A DNA stretch of 64,000 bases. It comes from an uncultured Verrucomicrobiota bacterium (lineage in GTDB: Bacteria; Verrucomicrobiota; Verrucomicrobiia; Limisphaerales; UBA9464). Below, piece after piece: positions 54,079 through 64,000 of this stretch. Below the pieces are notes generated by a model. It was not told the origin of the DNA, ran no database searches, and worked only from the letters and a program-made list of their open reading frames with translations. Location of the stretch: assembly GCA_903821635.1 (NCBI GenBank), contig CAIJLV010000166.1, positions 1 to 64,000 of the forward strand, given 5' to 3'. The position numbers were made by a program, and so were the translations under genes. The stretch's first letter is position 1; each line of letters begins with the position of its first letter.

Positions 54079-56982
54079 TCACCCAGCCAGCAGGTTGACC
54101 ATTTTCCGCGGCACGATGATCACTTTCTTGATCGTTTTGCCTTCGTAAAACGGCTTCGCCTTTTCGGCCGCCTTGGCGGCGGCCTCCAACGTGGCGGCAT
54201 CGGCATCGGCAAGCACTCGAATGACGTCGCGGAGCTTACCGTTGACCTGCACGGGAATTTCAATGGTGTCCTCAACCAACCACGCTGGATCGAAGTTTGG
54301 CCATGGCTCGTAGCTGAGGCTGGGGGGCGCTTGGCGGGTGTGGCGGTGGAGCTTGTGCCACAGTTCCTCGCCGATGTGCGGGGCGAACGGCGCGAGCAAC
54401 TGGAGGAATGTTCGCAACGTGCTGGCCGGTTTCACCGCCCACGTCATCGCTTCGTTGGTGAAGACCATCATCGCCGAGATGGCGGTGTTGAAGCGCATCC
54501 CTTCCAGATCTTCGGTGACTTTCTTGATGCAGGCATGCAGCGCTTTGGCTTGTGCCGTAGTCGGCGCCACGTCTTGGACGGCGGCGTGGAGTTGGACTTG
54601 ATCGAGGAATTCCTCCCCCCGCTCCGGTCGGGCGGTGAGGTTTTGCTCAAACTCGGCATAGGATTTTTCATCCACGAACATGCGCCAAACCCGGCCGAGG
54701 AAGCGGTAGACACCTTCGACCCCCTGCGTGTTCCACGGCTTGGTCTCCTGCAGCGGGCCCATGAACATCTCGTAAAGCCGGAACGCGTCGGCTCCGAACT
54801 CGACTAGGACGTCGTCCGGGTTGACGACGTTGCCGCGGGACTTGGACATCTTCTGGCCGTCGGAGCCGAGGATCAGCCCTTGATTGACCAGCTTGAAGAA
54901 CGGTTCGGCGGTGGAGACGTGGCCGAGGTCGAAGAGGATCTTGTGCCAGAACCGGGCGTAGAGCAGGTGCAACACGGCGTGCTCGGTGCCACCGACGTAA
55001 AGATCGACGCCTGGAGTGGACTTGGAGGATGGGGCGGAACCCATCCAGTAGCTCTCCACCTCGCGGTTCACGAAGGCGGCGCCGTTCTTGGCGTCGAGGT
55101 AACGGAGGTAATACCAGCACGAGCCAGCCCACTGGGGCATGGTGTTGGTCTCGCGGATGGAACCGTCGGGCAGTTGCAGCCAGTCCTTGGCGCGGGCCAA
55201 CGGGGGCTCGCCACTCGCCGTGGGCTTGTAATCTTCTAGCGTGGGCGGGAGCAGCGGCAGCGCGCTCTCGGGCAAGGCTTCGTGGTAGAGAACACCATTT
55301 GGATCGCGCTTCCAGATGATGGGGAAGGGTTCGCCCCAATAACGCTGACGGCTGAAGAGCCAGTCGCGCAGCTTGAAGTTGACTGTCTTCTGGCCGAGGC
55401 CCTTGGACTCCAGCCAGGCGGTGATCTTCTTCTTGGCTTCGGCGGTGGGGAGGCCGTTCAACGAGATTTCACCATTTGCTGAGTTGATCGAGTCTCCCGT
55501 TTCGACAACTGCCGTCGGATAGGTTTCGGGGTGCTTTGCGTAATAGCTTCGATGAGTCAGCAGCAATTCCGGAGTCCAAGCAGTTGGAGGATAGCCGGGC
55601 TCCTTTTCGTAAGTGCTGGCTTTCAACCACTCATCAGCCGGCGAAACAACAGCCCTAATTGGCAGCTTGAACTTCTTCGCAAACTCCCAGTCCCGCTCGT
55701 CATGCGCGGGCACGGCCATGATCGCGCCGGTGCCGTAGGTCGCGAGGACGTAGTCGGCGATCCAGATGGGGATCTTCTCGCCGTTGACCGGGTTGATGGC
55801 GTAGGCGCCGGTCCAGACGCCGGTCTTGTCCTTGGCCAGCTCGGTGCGCTCCATGTCGGACTTGGTGGCGGCGAATTCCTGATACTGCTTCACCGCCGCC
55901 GCCTGCGCGGGCGTGGTGATCTGGCCGACCAGCTTGTGCTCAGGCGACAGAACCATGTAGGTCGCGCCGAAGAGCGTGTCAGGCCGGGTGGTGAAGACGC
56001 GGATTTTGGGAGACGATGCCTGATGCCCGATGCCTGATGCCGGATGGGCGCTTCCGGCATCTGGGATCTGGGATCCGGAATCGGCCACCACAAAGTCCAC
56101 CTCCGCGCCTTCAGACTTCCCGATCCAATTCCGCTGCATTTCCTTCAGCGAGTCGGACCAGTCGATGGTGTCCAGATCGGCCAGCAGCTTCTCGGCGAAG
56201 GCGGTGATGCGGAGCATCCATTGGCGCATCGGCTTGCGGATGACGGGGAACCCGCCGACCTCGCTCTTGCCGTCGATGACTTCCTCGTTGGCTAGCACGG
56301 TGCCCAGCTCGGGGCACCAGTTGACCGGCGCTTCGCTGACGAAGGCGAGGCGCTTCGAGTCGCGGAAGGCGCGCTGTTTGTCCTCCGTGTCGCAGTCGGC
56401 CGGATAGGTCAGCGTGCTGATCGGCTCGGCCTTGTTCGTGGCCGGGTTGAACCACGAATTGTAGATCTGGAGGAAGATCCACTGGGTCCACTTGAAATAC
56501 TCGGGATCGGTCGTCGCGACTTCGCGGGACCAGTCGTAGCTGAAGCCGAGCGACTTAATCTGGCGGGTGAAGTTCGCGATGTTCGCCTCGGTGGTGACGC
56601 GGGGGTGTTGGCCGGTCTTGACCGCGTATTGCTCGGCGGGTAGGCCGAAAGAATCCCAGCCCATCGGGTGCAGGACGTTCTTGCCCTGGGACCGGCGGAA
56701 GCGCGCGAGGATGTCGGTGGCGGTGTAGCCCTCGGGATGACCGACGTGCAGGCCGGCACCGGAGGGATACGGGAACATGTCGAGGATGTAGAACTTCCCC
56801 GGAGCTTGGCCGCTGGCGACCTTGGCCGAGCTGAGGGCGTCGGTTCCGTGGCGCTGGGTGAAGGGATGCCCGGTGGGCAGGACTTCGGCGGGATTCCAAG
56901 CGCGGAAGGTCTGTTCGGCGTCCCAGAAGCGTTGCCAACGAGACTCAAACTGCGGAAAGGGGAATTGGTTTCGGCCAGCCAT
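54079..56982 (-). CDS. leuS: Leucyl-tRNA synthetase
   Basis: A 967-residue class Ia synthetase: [21 protein letters not shown] (HIGH-type motif within it), the editing domain with [12 protein letters not shown] and [25 protein letters not shown] (KMSKS), and the C-terminal anticodon and tail domains. The editing domain carries an unusual extra segment of about 24 residues between VVAD and [10 protein letters not shown], encoded by heptanucleotide repeats (annotated separately). All catalytic motifs are intact, so it should be functional. Confidence 0.97.
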   Translation of the reverse strand: MAGRNQFPFPQFESRWQRFWDAEQTFRAWNPAEVLPTGHPFTQRHGTDALSSAKVASGQAPGKFYILDMFPYPSGAGLHVGHPEGYTATDILARFRRSQGKNVLHPMGWDSFGLPAEQYAVKTGQHPRVTTEANIANFTRQIKSLGFSYDWSREVATTDPEYFKWTQWIFLQIYNSWFNPATNKAEPISTLTYPADCDTEDKQRAFRDSKRLAFVSEAPVNWCPELGTVLANEEVIDGKSEVGGFPVIRKPMRQWMLRITAFAEKLLADLDTIDWSDSLKEMQRNWIGKSEGAEVDFVVADSGSQIPDAGSAHPASGIGHQASSPKIRVFTTRPDTLFGATYMVLSPEHKLVGQITTPAQAAAVKQYQEFAATKSDMERTELAKDKTGVWTGAYAINPVNGEKIPIWIADYVLATYGTGAIMAVPAHDERDWEFAKKFKLPIRAVVSPADEWLKASTYEKEPGYPPTAWTPELLLTHRSYYAKHPETYPTAVVETGDSINSANGEISLNGLPTAEAKKKITAWLESKGLGQKTVNFKLRDWLFSRQRYWGEPFPIIWKRDPNGVLYHEALPESALPLLPPTLEDYKPTASGEPPLARAKDWLQLPDGSIRETNTMPQWAGSCWYYLRYLDAKNGAAFVNREVESYWMGSAPSSKSTPGVDLYVGGTEHAVLHLLYARFWHKILFDLGHVSTAEPFFKLVNQGLILGSDGQKMSKSRGNVVNPDDVLVEFGADAFRLYEMFMGPLQETKPWNTQGVEGVYRFLGRVWRMFVDEKSYAEFEQNLTARPERGEEFLDQVQLHAAVQDVAPTTAQAKALHACIKKVTEDLEGMRFNTAISAMMVFTNEAMTWAVKPASTLRTFLQLLAPFAPHIGEELWHKLHRHTRQAPPSLSYEPWPNFDPAWLVEDTIEIPVQVNGKLRDVIRVLADADAATLEAAAKAAEKAKPFYEGKTIKKVIIVPRKMVNLLAG
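56015..56083. repeat. Inverted heptanucleotide repeat block inside leuS
   Basis: Four consecutive 7-base units GATGCCN (56015-56042) and a degenerate fifth are followed after a short spacer by four units GGNATCN (56056-56083), the reverse complement of the first kind. The block is in frame and adds the segment [20 protein letters not shown] to the protein. The two halves could fold into a long imperfect hairpin. Confidence 0.8.
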
Positions 56983-57220
56983 ACAGCGATAAGAGAGCTC
57001 AAAGTTGCCGCGGCGGGCGCGTCAGGAAAAGCTAGGAAATGGGTTTTCGGGCGAAATTGCGGGCCGGGTGTTCCGAAACGCCTCTCGCCCGCCCGAAATT
57101 TCAAACCCCAATCTCCCGACCCCGCGTTGCTGGGCAAGCGATAGCCAAAAATGATTATTCATTTCTTGACGGCTCCCTGCCCGATTTGCAATTCTCACTG
57201 CCGACAACAAGGAGTTGGGG

Positions 57221-57991
57221 ATGGGATTTAAAATGAATACAAAAAATTGCTTCGCTAAGGGGATTGCGGCCGTGATTTGCGTCAACGCCGCTTTGGCAGA
57301 CGTTACAATTGATAATTTCGACACTTTTCTTAGCCCGAAGGGTTGGGATTTGACGAGCAGTGGCGCTCAAGTGGTTGATGGTCCGGAAATTGTCACTAAG
57401 CCTAGTGATACGGATTTCACAAATTTGGTCCGTCGTGCGTATCTTGGTCACGCTGGCGTTGGTGATGCGTCTTTTAATAATATCAATGCGGTTTTGGGAA
57501 ACCGCTTCGCTGCTTGGAGTAATGATGTAGGGGTGCAGTCGGCCGCGATTTTGCGTTACGATTTCTCCTCCGCGCAGAATTTTGGTTTAGCGGGTCAGAA
57601 TTTGAATCAAATCGATCTCGAATTCTACTCGTCGGATGCGGCTGGTTCGATTTATATTGAGGTTTTCTCGACCTCATCTGCGGCTAACGTTGTCGCTGGC
57701 GGCGGGGCAAAGCTTGCTGGCACGTTGTCCATCGCAAATGGAGCTTCGGGTCTTCAATCGTTTGATGTGGATAATTTGCTTCCAGCCAACGGTGGTTCGT
57801 CCGCGATCTGGGATTCGGCTCGTGTAATTCGTTTCACTCTGACCACGTCCTCTAGTTTTGGAACCGACTGGTCGTTTGATAATATCGGTCTTAGCAACCC
57901 TTCAGTGCCTGAAGCTGAAACTATGATTCCGGTAATTTCGTTTGCTGGTTTGGCTGGCTTCATGGCTTGGCGCCGTCGCGCAGCGAAGTGA
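57221..57991 (+). CDS. PEP-CTERM-type exported protein
   Basis: A 256-residue exported protein with signal peptide (NTKNCFAKGIAAVICVNAALA) and a C-terminal sorting signal: VPEAE near residue 236, a hydrophobic helix and RRRAAK. The middle is beta-rich and Ser/Asn-rich with no catalytic motif. An AAGGAG box six bases before the ATG at 57221 selects this start over the TTG at 57215 and the ATG at 57233. The gene is visibly richer in A/T and T-ending codons than its neighbours. It would be processed by an exosortase, which is not in the window. Confidence 0.83.
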   Translation: MGFKMNTKNCFAKGIAAVICVNAALADVTIDNFDTFLSPKGWDLTSSGAQVVDGPEIVTKPSDTDFTNLVRRAYLGHAGVGDASFNNINAVLGNRFAAWSNDVGVQSAAILRYDFSSAQNFGLAGQNLNQIDLEFYSSDAAGSIYIEVFSTSSAANVVAGGGAKLAGTLSIANGASGLQSFDVDNLLPANGGSSAIWDSARVIRFTLTTSSSFGTDWSFDNIGLSNPSVPEAETMIPVISFAGLAGFMAWRRRAAK

Positions 57992-58020
57992 TCTTTGAGA
58001 TCTAGCTAGCAAATATTCAT

Positions 58021-58056
58021 AAGCCCCCGGAGTTCGCTCCGGGGGCTTATTTTTTT
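58021..58056. terminator. Strong intrinsic terminator after the PEP-CTERM gene
   Basis: A perfect 12-base stem (AAGCCCCCGGAG and complement, loop TTCG) is followed by ATTTTTTT on the plus strand. It overlaps the stop codon of the convergent acyltransferase gene. Confidence 0.95.
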
Positions 58057-58793
58057 CTGAGTTGCAAGACTCGTTCCTGGAGTCTGCGGGCCAGAACCTT
58101 TCGGTCCTTGGTTATTTCTTGGGTCGCGCCAAACGCGATCCGGGCTGCGACATGCCGTTTACTTAGCAGATTAACGAAATGGCTGCCAAAATTCATCTCG
58201 CCCCAGTAGGCGACATCCTGCGCCACTGTTCCGTCGCTGACGGAGTAGTCTAGGGCGACCGGGGCCACGCTCCAATCCGCCGCCACGGCCGGCGCAAGGA
58301 GCGAGGAGCGAAAAGGCAACACTTGTTCGCCATTCGAGCTGGTGCCTTCAAGAAATATCACGATAGGCACCCCCTGACTGATAACCCCTTCGAATTGCTG
58401 GCTGACTTCCAAAAGGTCACCTTTTTTTTCCCGGCGGAGGAAGAGTGTGCCGCCACATTCCGCCAGTGTCCCCATGATCGGCCATTTTTGAACTTCCGCC
58501 TTGGAGACGAAAACGACCGGAGTGGCCGCTCCAAGCATCACAATGTCCAAGTAACCGAGGTGATTTGCGCAATAGATGGCCGCTTCCGGAGGGGCCCCAA
58601 CCGTCGTTACCTCCCAATTCATCAGCCGGCACAAGCGTTTGGCGTTGCGATGAATCCATTCTGATCGCCGGCGGTAGTCCTTGCCGGTTGCCTCAAATGG
58701 CAGAACGGTTCGCCGAAAATCTTGAACACAACCCACGCTATAGCAGAGAAAACTGACTAGGCGTCGGGCGATTCGGAAGGGGCGTTGTAGCAT
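58047..58793 (-). CDS. 1-acyl-glycerol-3-phosphate O-acyltransferase-like (OlsA/PlsC)
   Basis: A 248-residue acyltransferase starting MLQRPFRIARRLVSFL, with an N-terminal membrane-associated helix. The catalytic NHLGYLD (HX4D) and the FLEGTSSNG segment are present. Following the OlsB-like gene by 58 bases on the same strand, it is best read as OlsA, the O-acyltransferase that completes ornithine lipid from lyso-ornithine lipid. A general PlsC role is also possible. The upstream extension to 58937 overlaps the preceding gene and is rejected. Confidence 0.87.
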   Translation of the reverse strand: MLQRPFRIARRLVSFLCYSVGCVQDFRRTVLPFEATGKDYRRRSEWIHRNAKRLCRLMNWEVTTVGAPPEAAIYCANHLGYLDIVMLGAATPVVFVSKAEVQKWPIMGTLAECGGTLFLRREKKGDLLEVSQQFEGVISQGVPIVIFLEGTSSNGEQVLPFRSSLLAPAVAADWSVAPVALDYSVSDGTVAQDVAYWGEMNFGSHFVNLLSKRHVAARIAFGATQEITKDRKVLARRLQERVLQLRKK

Positions 58794-58851
58794 GGTGAAA
58801 CCGTCGCAATGAACCGGGTGCAAAGACCAAAAACGGCGGTTCACCGACAAT

Positions 58852-59634
58852 TCAGTCAACGAGTTGCCTAGCGGCTGCGGGGAGCGAATCCAAATCCATC
58901 CACGTGAGGAAATCGATCGTCTTGAACTCGCGGTCAATTGCCGGTGGGCCGCAGATTTTCGATCCTAATGCCAGATAGGTTCGAAGGAGTTTCGGGATTT
59001 TTGGAACCTTGGAGGCAAGTTGATCCATGGGGCAGATAAACTTGCTTAGGGGAACGGTCCTCAAAGCGGGATGAACCAAGTGGTCTCGGCTCAGTTCCAA
59101 GAATGCTGAAGCGCCGACCCTTGGATCTTGTGAGGTTATGGAACTACACCCGAGCAGATAGCGAGCATTATGCTTGAGCGCGTATTGGGTGATACCTCGC
59201 CAAAGTAGACCCAGCACCGGGAGTCCCCGATGATCACTATGCACACAAGCTCGCCCTAATTCGACGATCTGGTCTTGAAGTGGTCGCAAAGGCGTGAAAT
59301 CGAACTCCTGTTCTGAATAAAACCCGCGATTGCGCGCGGCTGTCAGCCCCGTTTGCAGACGATATGTGCCAACGACGTCCCCGGTTCGCTTGTCCTCGAC
59401 GAGCAGATGATCGCAGATTGCATCAAACGGATCTTCGTCGCGAAATGTGGCATAAGAACTTTCCAGTCCCTCGTTTAATTCCACGTTGAAGACCAAAAAG
59501 CGCAAAGTTTGAGCGGCCCGGACATCGGCTTCGCACTCTGCACGACGAAGGCGATAGGGCACATCTTGAAGTGCCCGGGCAATTAAGCGCGAGGCGACTT
59601 CTACCGTAAATGACTGTGGAACTTCAACGCTCAT
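58852..59634 (-). CDS. Ornithine acyl-ACP N-acyltransferase-like GNAT protein (OlsB)
   Basis: A 260-residue acyltransferase of the autoinducer-synthase/GNAT-like family that includes OlsB. It shows RLRRAECEADVRAAQTLRF at the start, the DHLLVEDKRTGDVVGTYRL strand, IVELGRACVHSDHRGLPVL (acyl-donor binding) and a long C-terminal helix. It acylates ornithine using acyl-ACP. The neighbouring PlsC-type gene supports an ornithine-lipid pair, a membrane adaptation often used under phosphate limitation. The ATG at 59634 starts MSVEVPQS; the extension beyond is not coding-like. Confidence 0.85.
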   Translation of the reverse strand: MSVEVPQSFTVEVASRLIARALQDVPYRLRRAECEADVRAAQTLRFLVFNVELNEGLESSYATFRDEDPFDAICDHLLVEDKRTGDVVGTYRLQTGLTAARNRGFYSEQEFDFTPLRPLQDQIVELGRACVHSDHRGLPVLGLLWRGITQYALKHNARYLLGCSSITSQDPRVGASAFLELSRDHLVHPALRTVPLSKFICPMDQLASKVPKIPKLLRTYLALGSKICGPPAIDREFKTIDFLTWMDLDSLPAAARQLVD

Positions 59635-59738
59635 GGGCGGCAAGCCTCTTAATATCAAGACCGAGATAACCCTCAACCTCATTGCCAGCTTATTAGGCGC
59701 AGCAAACTGCGAGCTAAGGGTTAGATTTGAACTTGGTA

Positions 59739-62273
59739 TTAAGTCGCCGAGCCTTGAGCGGCACCTGCCTCTTCTGGGCACTTTTGGGTAAAGACCAGTT
59801 TGTCACCAGCGACCGAAACTTGCACGGGTTCTCCTTCGATCAAGGTGCTGCGGAGAATCTGTTCAGCGAGCGGGTCCTCGAGATAACGCTCTACTGCTCG
59901 GCGCATCGGTCGGGCTCCATATTGTGGATCAAAACCCTTCTCAATGAGAAAATCCTTGGAGCTGTCATCCAACACGATGTTCACGTTTTTGCGGGCGATT
60001 CGCTCCAATACCTTTTTAATTTCCAGCTCCAAAATGGTAACGAGCTCCGGTTTGCCGAGAGTTCGGAAGACGATGATGTCGTCAAGCCGGTTGAGGAACT
60101 CGGGGCGGAAGAATTTCTTGGCTTCATCGAGAGTTTTGCCCCGCATGGCCTCGTAATCGGCAGAATCGCTTGGCTTGGCGAAGCCCATTACGTTGCTCTT
60201 ACGCAAGACGTCGGAACCCACATTCGAAGTCAGCAGGATGATCGTATTCCGAAAATCAACAACTCGGCCGAGTGAGTCCGTGAGCTTACCTTCCTCCAGA
60301 ATTTGGAGCAGCATGTTCATCACGTCAGGATGGGCTTTTTCAATCTCGTCGAAGAGCACGACTGAATACGGCTGCCGACGAACTTTTTCGGTGAGCTGCC
60401 CTCCCTCTTCGTAACCTACGTAGCCAGGCGGTGAACCAATCAACCGGCTGACAGTGAATTTCTCCATATACTCGCTCATGTCGAGTTGGATGAGATTCTG
60501 AACCGAGCCAAACATCTGCTCCGCCAAGGTGCGGGCCAGCAGCGTTTTGCCCACGCCAGTGGGGCCCAAGAGCGCAAAACAACCAATGGGGCGTTTCGGG
60601 TCCTTCAAATCAGCCCGAGCGCGGCGCAGTGATTTCGCGAGTGCCAAGACGGCGTCTTTCTGACCAATAACCACCTTGCTCAGTTCTGTCTCAACAGTGA
60701 GTAGCTTCTGGGTCTCGGTCTGGCCCATGCGTTGTAGCGGAATGCCGGTCCACTTGGCGACCACCTGCAAAATCTCGTCTTCGCCGACTTGCACCCGGCG
60801 CTCGTCCTTACGGGCCTTCCACTCGGCAAGCACCTTTTCCAAGCTTTCTTTAGCCGCTTTTTCTTGGTCGCGGAGTTGGGCCGCGCCTTCGAAGTCTTGG
60901 TCCTTGATTGCCTGCTCTTTTTTTTGCTTCAGGGATTCGATCTCGGCCTCTTGATCCTTGACGTTGGGAGGGCGTTGCATCGCCCCGATGCGGGCCTTTG
61001 AACCCGCCTCGTCCATCACGTCGATCGCCTTGTCGGGCAGGAATCGGGCGGTGATATAGCGGTCGCTCAGTTTGACGCAGGCAGAAATCGCGTCATTGGA
61101 AAACTCCGCCTTGTGGTGCTCCTCATATTTCGGTTTGAGGCCGTGCAGAATCGTAATGGCATCGTCCACGGAGGGGGGCTCGACCTTTACCGTCTGGAAG
61201 CGTCGTTCGAGCGCCGAGTCCTTCTCTATGTATTTCCGATATTCGTTGAGAGTGGTCGCGCCGACGATCTGCATTTCCCCGCGGCTGAGCGCCGGTTTGA
61301 AAATGTTGGAAGCGTCCATCGTGCCCTCGGCGGAGCCCGCTCCGACAATCGTGTGTAACTCGTCGATAAACAGGAGGATGTTCTTAGCCTTTTTGATTTC
61401 GTCCATCACGGCCTTGATTCGCTCCTCGAACTGGCCCCGGTATTTCGTTCCGGCGACCATCAGGGCAAGGTCAAGGGTGATGACTCGTTTGTTAGCCAAG
61501 AGTTCCGGCACGTTGCCCCGGGAAATCTCTTGGGCCAAACCTTCCACGATCGCAGTTTTGCCAACGCCCGCTTCGCCGAGCAAAACGGGATTGTTTTTCG
61601 TGCGCCGGCAAAGAATTTGAATCACGCGCTCAATTTCGTTGGCACGCCCGATAACCGGGTCCATTTCGCCCTTCTTGGCGAGCTCGGTAAGATCGCGACC
61701 GAAGGCTTTAAGGGCCGGCGTCTTCTGTTCCTTCTTACCGGCCTCAGCCTTACCTCCGGCTTTCACGGGCTCGTTCTTATCTTCGGAGGACTCTTCAGCC
61801 CCGGCGCCTTCGTTTTGTTGAAAGCCTGGGTCAAGTTCCTTGAGAATTTCTTGGCGGCACTGCTCGATGTCGATGTCGAGGTTCTTAAGCACCTTGGCGG
61901 CGACCCCGTCTCCTTCGCGGAGCAGGCCGAGCAGAATATGTTCGGTGCCTACGTAAGTATGATTGAGCGCCTTAGCTTCCTTGGCGGCCAAGGAGAGCAC
62001 TTTTTTGACGCGCGGCGTGTAGGGAATGTTACCGCTGACCTTGCCTTCACCGGCGCCACGAACTTCCTTTTCGACTTCTTGCCGCACCATTTCGAGGTCG
62101 AGCCCCATGCGCTGTAGCACGTTCACGGCTACGCCTTGCCCGAGCTTAATCAGGCCAAGCAAAAGGTGTTCGGTGCCCACGAAATTGTGGCCGAAGCGAT
62201 CCGCCTCTTTCCGCGCAAGGGCTAGCACCTGTTGCGCGCGAGGCGTGAAGTTGTTCATGTTTTCTTCGCTCAT
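59739..62273 (-). CDS. clpC: ATP-dependent Clp protease ATPase ClpC
   Basis: An 844-residue Hsp100 unfoldase. It begins [20 protein letters not shown] with two Clp-N repeats (about 5-145), AAA-1 with [16 protein letters not shown], a middle UVR-type coiled coil ([20 protein letters not shown]) that marks ClpC rather than ClpB, AAA-2 with [17 protein letters not shown], and a C-terminal D2-small domain. It feeds substrates to ClpP. The start at 62258 (MNNFTPRAQ) is a close alternative. Confidence 0.96.
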   Translation of the reverse strand: MSEENMNNFTPRAQQVLALARKEADRFGHNFVGTEHLLLGLIKLGQGVAVNVLQRMGLDLEMVRQEVEKEVRGAGEGKVSGNIPYTPRVKKVLSLAAKEAKALNHTYVGTEHILLGLLREGDGVAAKVLKNLDIDIEQCRQEILKELDPGFQQNEGAGAEESSEDKNEPVKAGGKAEAGKKEQKTPALKAFGRDLTELAKKGEMDPVIGRANEIERVIQILCRRTKNNPVLLGEAGVGKTAIVEGLAQEISRGNVPELLANKRVITLDLALMVAGTKYRGQFEERIKAVMDEIKKAKNILLFIDELHTIVGAGSAEGTMDASNIFKPALSRGEMQIVGATTLNEYRKYIEKDSALERRFQTVKVEPPSVDDAITILHGLKPKYEEHHKAEFSNDAISACVKLSDRYITARFLPDKAIDVMDEAGSKARIGAMQRPPNVKDQEAEIESLKQKKEQAIKDQDFEGAAQLRDQEKAAKESLEKVLAEWKARKDERRVQVGEDEILQVVAKWTGIPLQRMGQTETQKLLTVETELSKVVIGQKDAVLALAKSLRRARADLKDPKRPIGCFALLGPTGVGKTLLARTLAEQMFGSVQNLIQLDMSEYMEKFTVSRLIGSPPGYVGYEEGGQLTEKVRRQPYSVVLFDEIEKAHPDVMNMLLQILEEGKLTDSLGRVVDFRNTIILLTSNVGSDVLRKSNVMGFAKPSDSADYEAMRGKTLDEAKKFFRPEFLNRLDDIIVFRTLGKPELVTILELEIKKVLERIARKNVNIVLDDSSKDFLIEKGFDPQYGARPMRRAVERYLEDPLAEQILRSTLIEGEPVQVSVAGDKLVFTQKCPEEAGAAQGSAT

Positions 62274-62487
62274 ATCCCCGACAAGACTCCGACCGCGGTT
62301 GTTGTTTTCCGGCCCGCAGCGGCTTGGTGCCAATGTGGGCAGGATGCCCGAAGGCGTCAAAAAATCTTCCGAGCTCGCAAGCCCGCTTGTCGCACCGTGT
62401 CGGCCCCATCGGAATCGCGTCCGGAAAGGTATCGGTGGCCCAATTCAGTGGGGCGCGCTTGGCAAACTGCAGCCTTGGGCGGTCGCC

Positions 62488-63192
62488 TCAACGCCATGGC
62501 GGAAAGCTGGAAACCTCTTCGGCGGCGTCCAATCGTCCAATCGCAGCCATGAGTTCCTCCGTGATCTGCTGGTAAATTGCCTTGAGCCGCGGTTTGGAAC
62601 ACATCTTAGCCTCGGTTCGCAGTGCCGAAAAATCTAGCGGGCGCCCAAATTTGAGTGTGACCCGGCCCGGCCAAGGCAAGGCTCGTGACCTCGGCCACGC
62701 CTCAAACATGCCAAAAATCCGAACTGGCACGACCGGGGCGTTGGATTTGATCACCGTCAGCCCAACGCCGGCTCGGGCCGGCTGAAGCCGTCCGTCGCGG
62801 GATCGGGTGCCTTCAGGAAATAGGATGATGCCGCCCCCAGCGTGGAGTCGCTCAAGAATCGCCTTTAACCCGGCCGCGCCGCCTCCGTCGCGGTCGACGG
62901 GCACCGCGTTAAGTTGGCGAATCAGCCAACCCAGTCCCGGGGGGGTAAAGAGAGTGTCGCGGGCCAAGTAACTAATTGCGCGGGGAAGAGCACAGCCAAT
63001 CAACGGTGGGTCGGCAAAAGAGACGTGGTTTGAGGCCAAAATCACGGGGCCGGAAAGCGGCACATGCTCCACCCCGATGACCCGCCAGTTGAACCAAGCG
63101 GCGGCGATTGCCCGCATCGCGAGCCACACGGCCCGATAAAAGGGACGGGCGATTGGAGAGGCGGGATTCCAGTCAGTCATGGGGCGGCTCAT
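62488..63192 (-). CDS. PlsC-type 1-acyl-glycerol-3-phosphate acyltransferase
   Basis: A 234-residue membrane-associated acyltransferase. It has an N-terminal helix ([19 protein letters not shown]), the catalytic NHVSFAD, the PVDRDGGG loop, [10 protein letters not shown] and a VPVRIFGMF strand. It makes phosphatidic acid from lysophosphatidate. The ATG overlaps the stop of the metallo-hydrolase gene (ATGA). It is the second acyltransferase of this type in the window, so one may serve phospholipid and the other ornithine lipid synthesis. Confidence 0.9.
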   Translation of the reverse strand: MSRPMTDWNPASPIARPFYRAVWLAMRAIAAAWFNWRVIGVEHVPLSGPVILASNHVSFADPPLIGCALPRAISYLARDTLFTPPGLGWLIRQLNAVPVDRDGGGAAGLKAILERLHAGGGIILFPEGTRSRDGRLQPARAGVGLTVIKSNAPVVPVRIFGMFEAWPRSRALPWPGRVTLKFGRPLDFSALRTEAKMCSKPRLKAIYQQITEELMAAIGRLDAAEEVSSFPPWR

Positions 63193-63971
63193 GCGAGTGC
63201 GACGCGCAAGCCATCGTAGGCCAACCAGACGCTTTCAGGCAACTCTGCTTGGTCACGGTCATGGTCGTAGTCGTGGGTTAGGTGGGTGAAATAAGTGCGT
63301 TCAGCGCCGATTCGGCGGGCCGTCGTGAGCGCTTCATCCAAGCACATGTGGGTGGGATGTGGCGCGGGCCGCAACGCATCTAGGACTACGACATCGAGAC
63401 CTCGGACCTGAGCGATCACGGCGTCAGGCACCTCTTTGCAATCGGTAAAGTAAGCTAGGCTGGGGCCGTCGCGTTGGGTGAACCGAAAGCCTGTCGTCGT
63501 GAAGCTTCCATGTGGCAGGGCAAATGGGGTGATCTCGAAGTCCCCCACGTTGAAAGGCCCGGTGATTGTCTGGGGCGCCGGCTGAAAATAGCCCTTTGGC
63601 ACAGGCCGGCCGTCGAAGGCGTAGGCAAAGATGCGTTTTAACGCCGCCATCGTTTCGGCGGCGGCATGAATTGGCAGTGGGCCGCCGCGCAGGTCACACA
63701 CCCGCCGGCAGTCATCGAGACCGAGGATATGGTCCGCATGGGCGTGCGTGACGAGCACCGCGTCGAGAAAGCCAAGCCCTTCGCGCAACATCTGGGTGCG
63801 AAAGTCAGGCGTCGTGTCCACGAGGATCCGCGTCGAAGCGGATTCGACGTAGATCGACGGACGCAGGCGGTGGTTTTTAGGGTTGGCCAGGAATCCGGAA
63901 GGATATTCCTTGCCGATCACCGGAACCCCCTGCGAAGTGCCGGAACCGAGAAAGCGAAACGAGAATCCCAT
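63189..63971 (-). CDS. PhnP-like MBL-fold metallo-hydrolase
   Basis: A 260-residue metallo-beta-lactamase-fold phosphodiesterase like PhnP/RNase Z relatives: [14 protein letters not shown] at the start, [18 protein letters not shown], the metal motif [16 protein letters not shown], a later ALPHGS and the final HLTHDYDH. The substrate in this phylum is unknown; PhnP acts on cyclic phosphodiesters. The ATG at 63971 is next to the first conserved strand; one at 63986 would add five residues. It is co-translated with the acyltransferase gene downstream. Confidence 0.88.
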   Translation of the reverse strand: MGFSFRFLGSGTSQGVPVIGKEYPSGFLANPKNHRLRPSIYVESASTRILVDTTPDFRTQMLREGLGFLDAVLVTHAHADHILGLDDCRRVCDLRGGPLPIHAAAETMAALKRIFAYAFDGRPVPKGYFQPAPQTITGPFNVGDFEITPFALPHGSFTTTGFRFTQRDGPSLAYFTDCKEVPDAVIAQVRGLDVVVLDALRPAPHPTHMCLDEALTTARRIGAERTYFTHLTHDYDHDRDQAELPESVWLAYDGLRVALA

Positions 63972-64000
63972 CGCGGAGCGCACCATGCCTGCGCGAAAAA

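Noticed and set aside
56015-56083. CRISPR-like array in leuS
   Set aside because: The units are only 7 bases, contiguous without spacers, and within a coding frame.
57166-57195. TTGACG as a sigma-70 -35 element for the PEP-CTERM gene
   Set aside because: The -35 half is good, but no acceptable -10 hexamer lies at 16-18 bases; the best candidate is at 15 bases with two mismatches.
59667-59723. Inverted repeat TAACCCT ... AGGGTTA upstream of the OlsB-like gene
   Set aside because: The arms are 7 bases with a 43-base spacer and no nested structure I can trust; it could be chance.

Overview
The window is a 64 kb chromosomal segment, high in G+C, that I read as coming from a free-living Verrucomicrobiota bacterium. 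Several marks of that phylum and its PVC relatives occur together: a DUF1501/DUF1800 pair, multihaem cytochromes with PA14, HEAT or beta-propeller parts, a Minf_1886-family protein, an OprP-type porin with a short N-terminal helical segment, a PEP-CTERM protein, and a large TonB-dependent receptor. I cannot place it below phylum with confidence. I see no tRNA, rRNA, CRISPR array, insertion sequence or prophage. The genome appears to rely little on Shine-Dalgarno sites; many adjacent genes are coupled through ATGA stop/start overlaps.

Layout. 0.2-3.5 kb: a Gfo/Idh/MocA oxidoreductase, a secreted alpha/beta hydrolase and an orphan ParA-like ATPase. 3.5-13.4 kb: an apparent purine scavenging locus (adenine deaminase, divergent TonB receptor, NUP-family lipoprotein, exported ADGF-type adenosine deaminase, AzgA-type purine permease, MTA/SAH-nucleosidase-like lipoprotein). 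13.4-17.7 kb: an SBF-like transporter, a family 2 glycosyltransferase and the housekeeping run nusB / PHP phosphatase / ftsY. 17.8-26.3 kb: a haem-binding HEAT protein, a phosphate-type porin behind a Pho-box-like repeat, a conserved unknown membrane protein, a tyrosine-phosphatase/cytochrome fusion, and a reduced Bat (VWA + TPR) pair. 26.3-35.6 kb: large exported proteins (CotH-like, an unknown of about 900 residues, a pentahaem PA14 protein, a beta-propeller protein). 35.7-39.7 kb: DUF2750, hflX, fmt and a lytic transglycosylase.

40-45 kb is a nitrogen assimilation island: a PII protein and ammonium transporter behind a good sigma-54 promoter match, and a eukaryotic-type (GSII) glutamine synthetase with a weaker sigma-54-like site. 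Between them, on the other strand, lie a compact 130-residue kinase-like protein and a PP2C phosphatase. 44.9-49.1 kb: the DUF1501/DUF1800 pair. 49.3-50.9 kb: pyrR-pyrB behind a leader with a PyrR-binding hairpin, an intrinsic terminator and a 24-codon leader frame that overlaps the pyrR start. 51-57 kb: a small conserved protein, a beta-propeller, fabD, a 50-residue membrane protein with Minf_1886, and leuS carrying an in-frame heptanucleotide repeat block. 57-64 kb: a PEP-CTERM protein, an olsB/olsA-like acyltransferase pair (ornithine lipid), clpC, a second PlsC-type acyltransferase and a PhnP-like metallo-hydrolase.

The best candidate for an undescribed system is the purine locus. An outer-membrane active transporter, periplasmic nucleoside-processing proteins and a base permease sit together, which would let the cell import whole nucleosides, cleave and deaminate them outside the cytoplasm, and take up the free bases. 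The pyr leader and the kinase/phosphatase pair in the nitrogen island are the next most interesting.
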